Assembly: GCA_024234505.1 (NCBI GenBank)
Contig: JACKOD010000007.1
Span: forward strand, 1-64,000
Reading direction: 5' to 3'
Length of the DNA: 64,000 nucleotides
Source: Hahellaceae bacterium
Lineage (GTDB): Bacteria > Pseudomonadota > Gammaproteobacteria > Pseudomonadales > Oleiphilaceae
Below are positions 6,564 to 14,901 of the stretch, in pieces; positions within the stretch are counted from its first letter, which is position 1, and the number at the start of each line of letters is the position of its first letter. Both the position numbers and the translations under genes were made by a program. The notes below the pieces were generated by a model. The model worked only from the letters and a program-made list of their open reading frames with translations, was not told the origin of the DNA and did no database searches.

Positions 6564-6935
6564 AATAAAACCTCGCTGTTTCATAATGGTTTCATTGTGG
6601 TTGCTTTCAGAAAAATAATCAAGATTTTAACATATACATGATTGCGGCCTGTCAAGAACACATTAGTCGGCAGACCCCAAAAAATAAGGATTGAGAGTTT
6701 TATTTTTTCCTCTGGATCTGTGCCTGCCTTGAACATCCAAGGCGGCGACTTGGAAATTAATCGGTAGATTCTGCTACGATCAGCATTCCCGACAAGGAGT
6801 GTTGAATATGGCCAGATATCTTCCTTGTACACGCTGCAAAGCAAACTTATCGAGCTGCATCGAAGATCAGTTGTAGCCCGGTACCTTTAGCATGCGATTC
6901 ATTATCTGATCGATAACCTACGCTGGAGAGACATC
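6564..6935. other. Intergenic region without a clear gene
   Basis: This stretch must hold the promoters of the minus-strand toxin-antitoxin operon and the plus-strand GFA gene. A reading frame on the minus strand (6581-6844) has no ribosome binding site and no recognisable product. A short plus-strand frame starting at 6808 after AGGAGTG runs only 21 codons (MARYLPCTRCKA...). I see no clear attC. Confidence 0.5.
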
Positions 6936-7367
6936 ATGAAAGGTAAGTGTTTGTGTGGCGATATTGAATATGAGATTAGTGGATTTAACGGGAATATCTA
7001 TCAGTGTCATTGTTCGTTGTGCAGGAGGCAAGGCGGGTCATCATCAAACAGTGGTACGGTAGTTCCTACAACAAACCTTGTTTGGCTAAAGGGTCAGGAT
7101 AAAGTAAAGACATGGAAGAAAGATACCGGATTTACCTCTTCATTTTGTCAAAATTGTGGTTCGTTGGTTCCTAATGTATTGAGAGGATTAGATTACTATT
7201 GGGTGCCTGTCGGAGCCTTAGAAGACGGGGCGTATCGTGTAGTCGCTAACCTTTACCTTGGGGCGAAAGCGACATGGGCTGCGGTTTCTCCGGAGGGTGC
7301 AAGATTTGACACCATGCCGGATGTCGAAGCGTTTATAGATCTGTTGCATCATAAGGTGCACGAGTAG
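6936..7367 (+). CDS. GFA-family (glutathione-dependent formaldehyde-activating-like) zinc protein
   Basis: This 143-aa protein has the GFA/CENP-V zinc fold: CLCGDIEYE at the N-terminus, CHCSLCRR around residues 25-32 and FCQNCGS near residue 70 supply the zinc-binding cysteines. Family members include S-(hydroxymethyl)glutathione synthase, but most, probably this one too, have no proven substrate. GGAGAG precedes the ATG. Short GFA genes are frequent integron cassette cargo. This gene lies at the right end of the AT-rich accessory region and converges with the next gene with 22 bases between the stops. Confidence 0.88.
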   Translation: MKGKCLCGDIEYEISGFNGNIYQCHCSLCRRQGGSSSNSGTVVPTTNLVWLKGQDKVKTWKKDTGFTSSFCQNCGSLVPNVLRGLDYYWVPVGALEDGAYRVVANLYLGAKATWAAVSPEGARFDTMPDVEAFIDLLHHKVHE

Positions 7368-7389
7368 CCTCTGCGAATCGATTAAGCTT

Positions 7390-10194
7390 CTACAGGGCCC
7401 CTTTCGACGATACCTGCTGTTGCTCGAATAGCTGTATTTTGGCAATGGCTTCGGTGCGGCTATTGACCCCTAATTTGCCATAGATATTTTGGAGATGGGT
7501 TCGAATTGTCGTTGGAGAGAGGGCCAGTAATTCGGCGGCTTTTTTATTGCTACACCCCTGTCGAATCAGCATAAGCACGTCCTGTTCCCGCGATGTCAGC
7601 GGTTCAATAAAAACGGACGGTGTTTCCGGCATGAATGATTCTACCTCGTCGCAAGCGTGAGATTGCAGCTTAAATTGTTCCCGAACTTCAAATGCATCCA
7701 ATAATTTTTGACAATATTCTGCGTGCGTTTCCGAGCCAGATATTGACTGTAATAACGATTTTACTACAGGGCCTTTGCACACAAACAGATTGATATAGCC
7801 ACACGGGGATGCCAATTGTAATGCTTCGACCATCGCCCGCTGTGCCTCCGATATGCGACCTTGTATTGTTGCGATAATAGCCTCAATCAAATAACTTTCG
7901 ATCTCACTGCTGATAAGCCCCTGTGCTTGCGCCTGTTCGCGCATTTGCGATGCAAGAGAGCTAATCTCGCGACCTTCGAAGCCTTTCGCTAAAATACTAA
8001 AGCCACGCTCGAATACGTTTTGTATCTCGCATTTATGAGCCACTGTTTGATCTGAGGCATTAGCCCATGCCAGCAATGATTGATACCGTCCTTCTTGCAG
8101 TGCTTGTAATGCGCGTAGTAATGCCAGGTCGGGAAAGATGGTTTGGTTGAGTTGATCAAAATGCGTCCCTAAATAAACCTCCAATTGATCCAGTACCTGT
8201 GCCACCTGCGCCAGACGTCCACTTTGCATCAATAGGTCATAATGCAAATAATAACGCGCCCAGACAACATCCCGGCTGTCTGTATATTTCTGAATACTGT
8301 CCTCTAGATTCTGATAGCTGTTCCAGGCTTTAGACAGCTGATTCGTTTCCAGGTAAATACTTACAAATGAACCATGCAGCAGACATACATTGGGCAGGGA
8401 CAGCATGCCTTGTTGCTCCAGCCAATCATAATTGGTGTCTAGCAATTCCTGCGCGAGTGAAATTCGTCCGTGGATTTTCAGCGCTTCAGTCACCCAGTTG
8501 CTGGTAGCGATCACGCAGGAACCGTCTTTATAGGCTTTCGCGAGATTGATCGCTTTAAAAGACATGGCGATACATTCCTCAATCCGTCCCAGGATGAAGC
8601 TGTCCATCGCCAATCCGTAGTAGGCCCAACACTTCAGCGGTTGGGCAGAATCAATGGAGAGTTCGTAAACCGCTCGACATAACGCACTAGCCGATTCAAG
8701 CTGGCCCTGAAAGCGCAGTAGATTGCTTTCCAACAGTCGCGCCATCTGCACAGAAATCAGCAAATCATCGGTATCCACGTAGCCTGCGGTTTCGGCATCG
8801 ACTGAACCCGCTATTTCAGCATGGCCTGCCGCTTCAAGCGGGTTTCCGCGCGGCGTCATTTGGTCGCTGATGCGGTACACCCTATGTACACATTGTGCAG
8901 CCTGATGATATTCACCGTGAACATATCGCAGGCCCGCCTGAATTGCGGCCAGCCGAGGTAGTGCATCCTGCAAATGCGGCGGAAAGGCGGTTACGAGTGT
9001 TGAAAATCGCTCCACCTGCTTAAACGCAGTCTGACTGTCGCACAACCGACAAAATATCTGGTAGGCCATGCGCCAATCCTGTAAGACGAAGGCTTGTGCA
9101 ATCGCGTCTTCATACAGGGTTTGAGCCATAAACCACTGCATTGCTTTTTTGCGGCAGCTTGCCTCATCAAAGTCAGATACTGCACGCATATGTTGAAGCA
9201 ACCATTCTTGCAACAACGAATGCATACGATACCAACACCCCTCATCGTCGAGTCTTACAATAAATAAATTGGCATCGCGTAAACGGTTTAGAAAGTGATT
9301 TCCATCCCCCTGTGTGGTCATGACTTCGCACATCGCGGCGCAAAAACGTGGCACCGTTGCCAGGCTCAGTAAGTCATTCTGAAAGGCGTCGTCAAACTGG
9401 CTAAAAACTTCTTCCAGCAGGAATTCGGATAGGTATTCATTCTGACGAAGCGACGTTTGCGTTTGACTGCCGCCGGCTTTCATCGACAGTCCGGTTAGCA
9501 GTACGGCGGAAATCCAACCCTCAGTCTGCGACATGATCGTATCCAGTAGGGTGCCATCTGGCGAGAGTGCTAACTTCAATTGCAAGAGCCGCGTTACATC
9601 CGCCCTCGTCATGGCCAGTTCGTGTTGAGTGAGCATGTTCAGCTGCAATCTGGAATGGCGGTGGGCCAGAGAGAGCTTTGGCAGACGGCGTGCAGTGATA
9701 ACCACATGTAGCCAGGCAGGCATGTAGTCTAAAAAGCGGTTGAATGACCGCAACAGCTCAGGGTGACTGATTACATGAAAGTCGTCCAAAACGACCACGA
9801 TTTGGCTGGGTCGATCCCACTTGCGGGCAAAGCGCAGTAAATCCTGAATTAACAGGTCGACCACATCATGCGATTCCAGGCGTACGCCCTGTTCAAGATG
9901 GTTGATAGCCGTACGCCCTAACTGGGGATCGAACTTCTGGAATCCGGTGCATAGATAGAGCCAGAAAGAGGCAGGATCGTCATTTTCTTTATCAATGGAA
10001 AACCACAGAAAATCCTTGCGTGTCTTCTGAAGCCAATGGCTGACCAGTGTTGTTTTACCCGAACCGGCAGGTGCGCTGAGCACGGTGAGTTTGCTCTGGC
10101 TATAGATTTCCAACCGCTCGGACAGTGCCGGGCGGTCAACGACTTCGCCCATGATTGGCATATTTAACTTGGTTGGCAGTATCAGAAAACCCAT
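7390..10194 (-). CDS. MalT/AlkS-type LuxR family transcriptional activator, 934 aa
   Basis: This is a large signal-transduction ATPase with a DNA-binding tail. The N-terminal NTPase domain has a Walker A motif (APAGSGKTT, residues 41-49) and a Walker B (VVVLDDFH, about residue 130). A long TPR-like helical sensor region follows (about 350-840). The C-terminus is a LuxR helix-turn-helix (LTSREQDVLMLIRQGCSNKKA, then LALSPTTIRTHLQNIY). Length and order match MalT-family activators, which oligomerise on ATP and an inducer; AlkS of alkane degradation has the same architecture. The inducer is not apparent. It is followed on the same strand, going upstream, by the DUF6160 gene, a possible target. 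Confidence 0.9.
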   Translation of the reverse strand: MGFLILPTKLNMPIMGEVVDRPALSERLEIYSQSKLTVLSAPAGSGKTTLVSHWLQKTRKDFLWFSIDKENDDPASFWLYLCTGFQKFDPQLGRTAINHLEQGVRLESHDVVDLLIQDLLRFARKWDRPSQIVVVLDDFHVISHPELLRSFNRFLDYMPAWLHVVITARRLPKLSLAHRHSRLQLNMLTQHELAMTRADVTRLLQLKLALSPDGTLLDTIMSQTEGWISAVLLTGLSMKAGGSQTQTSLRQNEYLSEFLLEEVFSQFDDAFQNDLLSLATVPRFCAAMCEVMTTQGDGNHFLNRLRDANLFIVRLDDEGCWYRMHSLLQEWLLQHMRAVSDFDEASCRKKAMQWFMAQTLYEDAIAQAFVLQDWRMAYQIFCRLCDSQTAFKQVERFSTLVTAFPPHLQDALPRLAAIQAGLRYVHGEYHQAAQCVHRVYRISDQMTPRGNPLEAAGHAEIAGSVDAETAGYVDTDDLLISVQMARLLESNLLRFQGQLESASALCRAVYELSIDSAQPLKCWAYYGLAMDSFILGRIEECIAMSFKAINLAKAYKDGSCVIATSNWVTEALKIHGRISLAQELLDTNYDWLEQQGMLSLPNVCLLHGSFVSIYLETNQLSKAWNSYQNLEDSIQKYTDSRDVVWARYYLHYDLLMQSGRLAQVAQVLDQLEVYLGTHFDQLNQTIFPDLALLRALQALQEGRYQSLLAWANASDQTVAHKCEIQNVFERGFSILAKGFEGREISSLASQMREQAQAQGLISSEIESYLIEAIIATIQGRISEAQRAMVEALQLASPCGYINLFVCKGPVVKSLLQSISGSETHAEYCQKLLDAFEVREQFKLQSHACDEVESFMPETPSVFIEPLTSREQDVLMLIRQGCSNKKAAELLALSPTTIRTHLQNIYGKLGVNSRTEAIAKIQLFEQQQVSSKGAL

Positions 10195-10273
10195 TCAACG
10201 ACATCCCGGCATTATTGTTGACGTCTTCGAAGTGTAACACTCAGGGCCTGGGCTTTCCTGTATCGCAAATGAC

Positions 10274-10302
10274 AAAAGACCTCTGCAACGCAGAAGTCTT
10301 CT
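10274..10302 (-). terminator. Rho-independent terminator of the DUF6160 gene
   Basis: Read on the minus strand, AAGACTTCTGC, the loop GTT and GCAGAGGTCTTTT form a stem followed by T residues. It lies 28 bases after the stop codon of the DUF6160 gene, which separates that gene from the LuxR gene further downstream. Confidence 0.75.
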
Positions 10303-10329
10303 GAAAGGTATGAATAGGAAGGTATCAGA

Positions 10330-11115
10330 TTAGTGCCCGTAGACCAGCAACTGGGTGTTGCTTATCGTGAGGTCATCAAATTTTACCGAGCCTATTGATG
10401 TGCCACCAAGTTCCATGGCGCCAATATTGATATCCATCGCGACCGGAGCCAGGTTAATTTGCAGTGCAGACGTTTCTCCGCCGGCCCGTGTGGCCGTGCT
10501 GTTTCCTGCTTTGATAGCCGCTTCTGAATGTACAAAATAATCGGCATCTGCCAGTGTGGTTACACCTTCCTGGTAGCCTGCGCCGTGTACACTCATATTA
10601 CGAATGCCTGTGGCCAGGAAATCGATATCCATATTCAGATCATCGACAGACACTTCGGACATAAAATTGAGCGTATCCGTTGCCGTATCAACCGTCATCG
10701 TGACCCGGTTAATATAGCCATCTATATTGAGGTTGGATACCAGTGTGGTTGTTTCTCCTCCGGTGCCTCGCAATTCAATGGCGTCCTGGGTGATACCGAT
10801 GTCGATGGGGGTACCTGAGATTGAATGAACATCAACGACCGCATCGCCATCTGCCTGAATGTCGATGGTAATTTCCACATCATCCACAAGAGAGCCTGAC
10901 TGACCCCCGATATGGGTGTTGATCATCGCAAGCTGGCCTTCATCGGTGTATACCACTTCACCAATGTCAATTTGAGTTTCCAGTTCGATGGTTAAACCCG
11001 CCTGGCCTGTCAGACCACTCATTTCAATGTCATCCAGTGACTTGAGTTCGGCATGTCCTGCTGTTGAAATTACCGCGATTGTACTTGCCAGTAATATCAT
11101 GTTTAGATTTTTCAT
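10330..11115 (-). CDS. DUF6160 family exported protein (FilA-like), 261 aa
   Basis: The start is placed at the ATG at 11115, because AAGGAG precedes it and a clean signal peptide follows (MKNLNMILLASTIAVISTAGHA). The mature start (ELKSLDDIEMSGLTGQAGLTIELET) is the DUF6160 signature. That family includes a putative pilus-system protein of Acinetobacter called FilA. The rest is rich in Asp, Thr and Gly and in short beta-strand repeats, with no Cys, so a beta-rich surface or periplasmic protein is likely. Function is unknown. Single-gene transcription is suggested by the terminator just after it. Confidence 0.8.
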   Translation of the reverse strand: MKNLNMILLASTIAVISTAGHAELKSLDDIEMSGLTGQAGLTIELETQIDIGEVVYTDEGQLAMINTHIGGQSGSLVDDVEITIDIQADGDAVVDVHSISGTPIDIGITQDAIELRGTGGETTTLVSNLNIDGYINRVTMTVDTATDTLNFMSEVSVDDLNMDIDFLATGIRNMSVHGAGYQEGVTTLADADYFVHSEAAIKAGNSTATRAGGETSALQINLAPVAMDINIGAMELGGTSIGSVKFDDLTISNTQLLVYGH

Positions 11116-11757
11116 CGGCTTCTCCTTCGTCCTATCTGATATTCCATGCTCTGTCGACATGGTTTGTTGTTTTTGAAAACCCTCAAGCTCAAGCACAATA
11201 TTAAATAGGTGCCTCTATGAATAACTCCGACATATGTACTAGACCCCCTCCGGCAAATGTGATCAAGGTCTCAATAATGTGCTGGCGTGTGATGTCCGGG
11301 CCGGAACCGGACATTGTTCTTACCGGCAGCACAATGAGGTTATCTCTCACTGGCTCGATTCAGCGAGAGCGTACGGGGTAACGACCGGGCGTTCCTGGCC
11401 CGGTCGGGATTTACTGCAAACGAAGCAGATGCTGGCCACCCTTTCTCCCGGTGCACGTATTGGTATCAGGGGGAGTAATGTCGAGCGAATACTTGTCGAT
11501 TTAATTGAGATAAGCTGCACTAAAAGGCATTGACCGACAGGGCTGGCGGCAACCGTTTACTCTGGTTGCAAGCCTGAGAAAATTCGAATTGAGTGGTCCG
11601 GGTGCCACGATTAGACTATGGTTGTTCGAACAGTAGGTGTATGCCCTCTATAGCTGGCAGAGGTGCATTGGCTCCAATAAAGTATGTAAACTCGGTTGAT
11701 ACGCAGAAATTAAATGGTGTTAGCGATTCAATCAGAAGTCTCAAGAGAGAATAGACA
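11116..11757. other. Long intergenic region with two perfect hairpins
   Basis: I cannot support a gene here. An 84-codon plus-strand frame (11279-11533) has no ribosome binding site and no recognisable product. Inside it are two perfect GC-rich hairpins: ATGTCCGG / CCGGACAT (11292-11314) and CGACCGGGC / GCCCGGTCG (11382-11406), each with a 7-base loop. This may be decayed coding DNA or structured RNA. The promoter of the DUF6160 gene must lie at its left edge. Confidence 0.45.
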
Positions 11758-12510
11758 TTGGAAAAAAGAGGCTATCAATATCAATATTCGGAAACAAGAG
11801 AAGCCATGTTCGATCAAACTGGTCGGCGGAGAAAAGCGGCCACGATGATCAGCGTCTTGTCAGAATATCTTGATAAACCGTTAAACGAACTGTCTGTTCT
11901 TAATGTCGGTGGTTCAGCTGGTATAATTGATGAATATTTGTCCAGATATTTTTCCCAAGTTGTCGGAATCGACATTGATGAGCGTGCAATATTTCATGCC
12001 AAAGAAAACTTTCGACAAGACGGTTTGCTATTTGAAATTGGCGATGCAATGAATCTTAAGTATGAAAATGGCTCGTTTGATGTCGTTATATGTTCTCAGG
12101 TATACGAACATGTATCTGATGCCGGTAAGATGATGTCGGAGATCTACAGAGTTTTAAAGCCTCAAGGTGTTGTGTATTTCGCTGCCGGAAACAGACTTAT
12201 GTTCAATGAGCCTCATTACAATTTACCTTTGTTATCAGTAGTACCAAGGCCACTAGCGCATATCTATGTTAGACTGGCTGGAAAGGCAGACTCCTACTAT
12301 GAGAAGCATCTTAGCTATTGGGGTCTGAAAAAACTGGTGCGTGATTTTGAAGTTATTGAATATACGTCGAAAATTGTTTCTGATCCTGAAAAATACAATG
12401 TAAGTTATATGTTGGAAGCAGGGTCAGGAAAGCAGAAAATAGCGATGTTTATTTCAAAGTACATGAGCTGGTTAGTTCCAGGTTATATATGGTTGTTAAA
12501 AAAGACTTAA
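11758..12510 (+). CDS. Class I SAM-dependent methyltransferase, 250 aa
   Basis: This is a Rossmann-fold methyltransferase of the Methyltransf_11/25 type. Motif I (VLNVGGSAGI, residues 48-57) and the acidic loop (GIDIDERAI, near 70-78) would bind SAM; IYRVLKPQGVVYF is the post-III segment. A TTG start is preceded by AGAGAGA and keeps a conserved-looking N-terminus; the next ATG (codon 17) would remove part of it. The C-terminus is hydrophobic (WLVPGYIWLLKK) and may touch the membrane. The substrate is unknown. The gene stands alone, more AT-rich than its neighbours, next to surface-sugar modification genes, so lipid or saccharide methylation is a guess. Confidence 0.8.
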   Translation: MEKRGYQYQYSETREAMFDQTGRRRKAATMISVLSEYLDKPLNELSVLNVGGSAGIIDEYLSRYFSQVVGIDIDERAIFHAKENFRQDGLLFEIGDAMNLKYENGSFDVVICSQVYEHVSDAGKMMSEIYRVLKPQGVVYFAAGNRLMFNEPHYNLPLLSVVPRPLAHIYVRLAGKADSYYEKHLSYWGLKKLVRDFEVIEYTSKIVSDPEKYNVSYMLEAGSGKQKIAMFISKYMSWLVPGYIWLLKKT

Positions 12511-12608
12511 TTCATACACATGTTCTGTGGGTTTCCTGACGTTTTGTGTCGCTGAACATTGTCGCTCTTAAAGCGGTGAGGGCACGCAAAGCGTGCACTC
12601 ATCAAGCT

Positions 12609-14576
12609 CTATTCGATTTCCTTTGTAGTGGCAATGTCTGATATTTGCGTTCTTAAATACGCCTCAGTTGATCTAACAAACGTGTCGGTGAGATGTTGGG
12701 TGTCACGAAATACAGGAATCGCTGTCGGTAACATTGCCCGGCACTGACTGCGAGGACATACCAAATCGACAAGATTTAATAACTGCACGTTGGAAAAATT
12801 ACTTGCTGCGTCGGATAGGAATTGTGCAACCTGGATAAACTTGTCTGTAGAAAGCTCACCAATGCAGTCATCTGGCTCCAGTCGATGGTTCACTTGCATC
12901 TGATGCAGAATGCAACCAGGGCCATCGAATCCTAATACCGGAGTTCCGGAAACAAGCACTACGCGTTCAGAGACGGCGCTAAGTCTCTCAAGTACTCGTT
13001 TGCTGCCTTCCACCCATTGTGCCGGGGAAAAGTCATAAGTTGCCGCGCTCCCAACGATGATGACCTTGGGATTGAAACTATCGATTTGTTCCAGTACGGA
13101 CTCGCGCCACTGTCGGCACACGTCATACACCTTACCTATACGCTTATAGTAATAGTCTTCGTCTACCATTGCGCATGCGGATTTGGTGAGCACGACCAAA
13201 CGCCATTGCGGCGAGGCAAAAATTTGTGCCCACGCGCTAAACCATTGAGCCCCGATGCTGTCTGCAAGTAACACGGCAGTATTGGGAGCATCAGCGGAGC
13301 CAAACACGCATGGCTCGACTTTGGTACTCTCGTGCCATGTATCACAACCTTTTTGGTATATCACGGGTACATCGTTACGAATCAACGTTGCCAGGTCGGC
13401 TTTTGTTTCGGGGCTAAAGGAGGCTCGCTGAACACGAAAAGCCACGACCAGAAGAAGTAATACCGTTGCGCTAGCTCCCAAAAGAAATGTTCGCGCTGGA
13501 AGGGATGCTAATCCCTTTTTCCAAAAGGGTAGTTCTATCCAGCGGTAACTGAACTCTGCCAGTAGCAACGTCAACAATAGTATCAGCCAAAGCCTGCTGT
13601 GCACTGAGGCTACCTTAAAATCAATAATTCCCAGATAAATGATAATGGTCCAATGCCATAGGTATAAGGAATAGGATCTGTCACCCAGCCAACGCAATAG
13701 TGGATGAGCTAAGCCGATTGAACTGAAATTTTCCGCAGGCTTCATGCTTCCAGCCAGAATAACAAAAGCCGCACCAGCCGAAGGAAACAATGCCCGGTAG
13801 CCGGGATAAAGTGTCTGATGATCTAGTAAAAAAGCGGACCCAAGAATCAGTAACAAACCAGAAGCGAACAGGGTATTAATGCCATAACCAGATGCTGTGA
13901 TATTACTGCCACGACAGTCAGTACAATAAAGATAGACCAACCCTCCTAATCCAAACTGCCAGATGCGAGCAGGCATCATGTAGAAGGCAGAAATCGGATT
14001 CCAATAAGACCAGGCGACTGAAGTCAAAAAGGACGAGACCACGAGCAGTAGCAAACTCAAGCGCAAGGATAAAACTTTTGTTGCAGCGATGAATCCCAGG
14101 AGTAGTAAGGGCCAGAGCAGGTAGAACTGTTCCTCGACTCCTAATGACCAGGTATGGAGAAAAACATCCTTATCCGCGAGTTCATTAAAATAGTCCTGCT
14201 CGCCCAGCACAAAATACAAATTACTTGTCCAGCTGGCAGCAAAAGGTAGAGACGCCAAAATTAAGCGATAATCAGCTTCTGGCAATCGCCAGACAATCAT
14301 AATTGAAGTCAGTCCCAAAACTACCATTAGTGCAGGAAGCAGTCGACGCAGCCGGCGCAGATAGAAGGTTCCCAATGATAAACCGCCCGTTGCTTCATAT
14401 TCCTGCAGCAGTAATCCGCTGATAAGAAAACCGGAAAGGACGAAAAATACATCTACCCCGACAAAGCCTCCGGCAACCCAGGGAATACCTGCGTGGCCGA
14501 GAATGACTAAAAGCACCGCTATGGCACGTAGACCCTGTATATCTGGTCGAAATCCTATCGATACAAATTTTGTCAT
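12609..14576 (-). CDS. OafA/YrhL-type acyltransferase with SGNH domain, 655 aa
   Basis: The N-terminal half (about residues 8-370) is an acyltransferase-3 membrane domain with about ten helices, starting IGFRPDIQGLRAIAVLLVIL and containing FLISGLLLQEY and HTWSLGVEEQFYLLWP. A further helix leads to a C-terminal SGNH hydrolase-like domain: the Ser lies in LLADSIGAQW and the Asp/His pair in RDTQHLTD. Such proteins move acyl groups across the inner membrane onto O-antigen, exopolysaccharide or peptidoglycan sugars. Length and layout are complete. It is divergent from the oleate hydratase gene and convergent with the methyltransferase gene. Confidence 0.92.
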   Translation of the reverse strand: MTKFVSIGFRPDIQGLRAIAVLLVILGHAGIPWVAGGFVGVDVFFVLSGFLISGLLLQEYEATGGLSLGTFYLRRLRRLLPALMVVLGLTSIMIVWRLPEADYRLILASLPFAASWTSNLYFVLGEQDYFNELADKDVFLHTWSLGVEEQFYLLWPLLLLGFIAATKVLSLRLSLLLLVVSSFLTSVAWSYWNPISAFYMMPARIWQFGLGGLVYLYCTDCRGSNITASGYGINTLFASGLLLILGSAFLLDHQTLYPGYRALFPSAGAAFVILAGSMKPAENFSSIGLAHPLLRWLGDRSYSLYLWHWTIIIYLGIIDFKVASVHSRLWLILLLTLLLAEFSYRWIELPFWKKGLASLPARTFLLGASATVLLLLVVAFRVQRASFSPETKADLATLIRNDVPVIYQKGCDTWHESTKVEPCVFGSADAPNTAVLLADSIGAQWFSAWAQIFASPQWRLVVLTKSACAMVDEDYYYKRIGKVYDVCRQWRESVLEQIDSFNPKVIIVGSAATYDFSPAQWVEGSKRVLERLSAVSERVVLVSGTPVLGFDGPGCILHQMQVNHRLEPDDCIGELSTDKFIQVAQFLSDAASNFSNVQLLNLVDLVCPRSQCRAMLPTAIPVFRDTQHLTDTFVRSTEAYLRTQISDIATTKEIE

Positions 14577-14677
14577 GTCTTACTACTTGTGGCGGTTAAT
14601 GTTCAATGGGAGGGTGGAAATACACTGACAATACACTTTTATCTGCCAGTCTGTCTGTGCTTTTAGCGGTAACTTTG

Positions 14678-14715
14678 CACTGTCTTTTTTCATTGTACAA
14701 GCGGAAAAGACAGTG
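14678..14715. promoter_or_regulatory. 11-bp perfect inverted repeat, possible operator
   Basis: CACTGTCTTTT (14678-14688) and AAAAGACAGTG (14705-14715) are perfect inverted copies 16 bases apart. They lie in the 325-base divergent region between the acyltransferase and oleate hydratase genes. The symmetry suits a dimeric repressor, although a transcript stem-loop is equally possible. Confidence 0.45.
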
Positions 14716-14901
14716 AGCTTTTCCGTCATGAGAGTCGCCGGTGTCGATACTTCAGAATACCGTAGATCGATCCTGGTCGTGCCATATCAGGTGGCAAAGT
14801 CGAAACAGTTGTCAAAAATCTTGATATACATTAAAGGTCATTTTTTTGCTCAGGCTAGAATTCAACAGATCATTTCGATACCCGCATCAGGAGATGGTAC
14901 G

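Noticed and set aside
6581..6844. 87-codon minus-strand frame upstream of the FitA-like antitoxin
   Set aside because: No ribosome binding site, no homology that I can see, and it covers the likely promoter of the toxin-antitoxin operon.
11279..11533. 84-codon plus-strand frame
   Set aside because: No ribosome binding site, and it contains two perfect hairpins; the translated sequence resembles nothing known to me.
14713..14901. Longer N-terminus of oleate hydratase
   Set aside because: The extra 63 codons are unlike family members, while the ATG at 14902 has a good AGGAG and gives the usual N-terminus.
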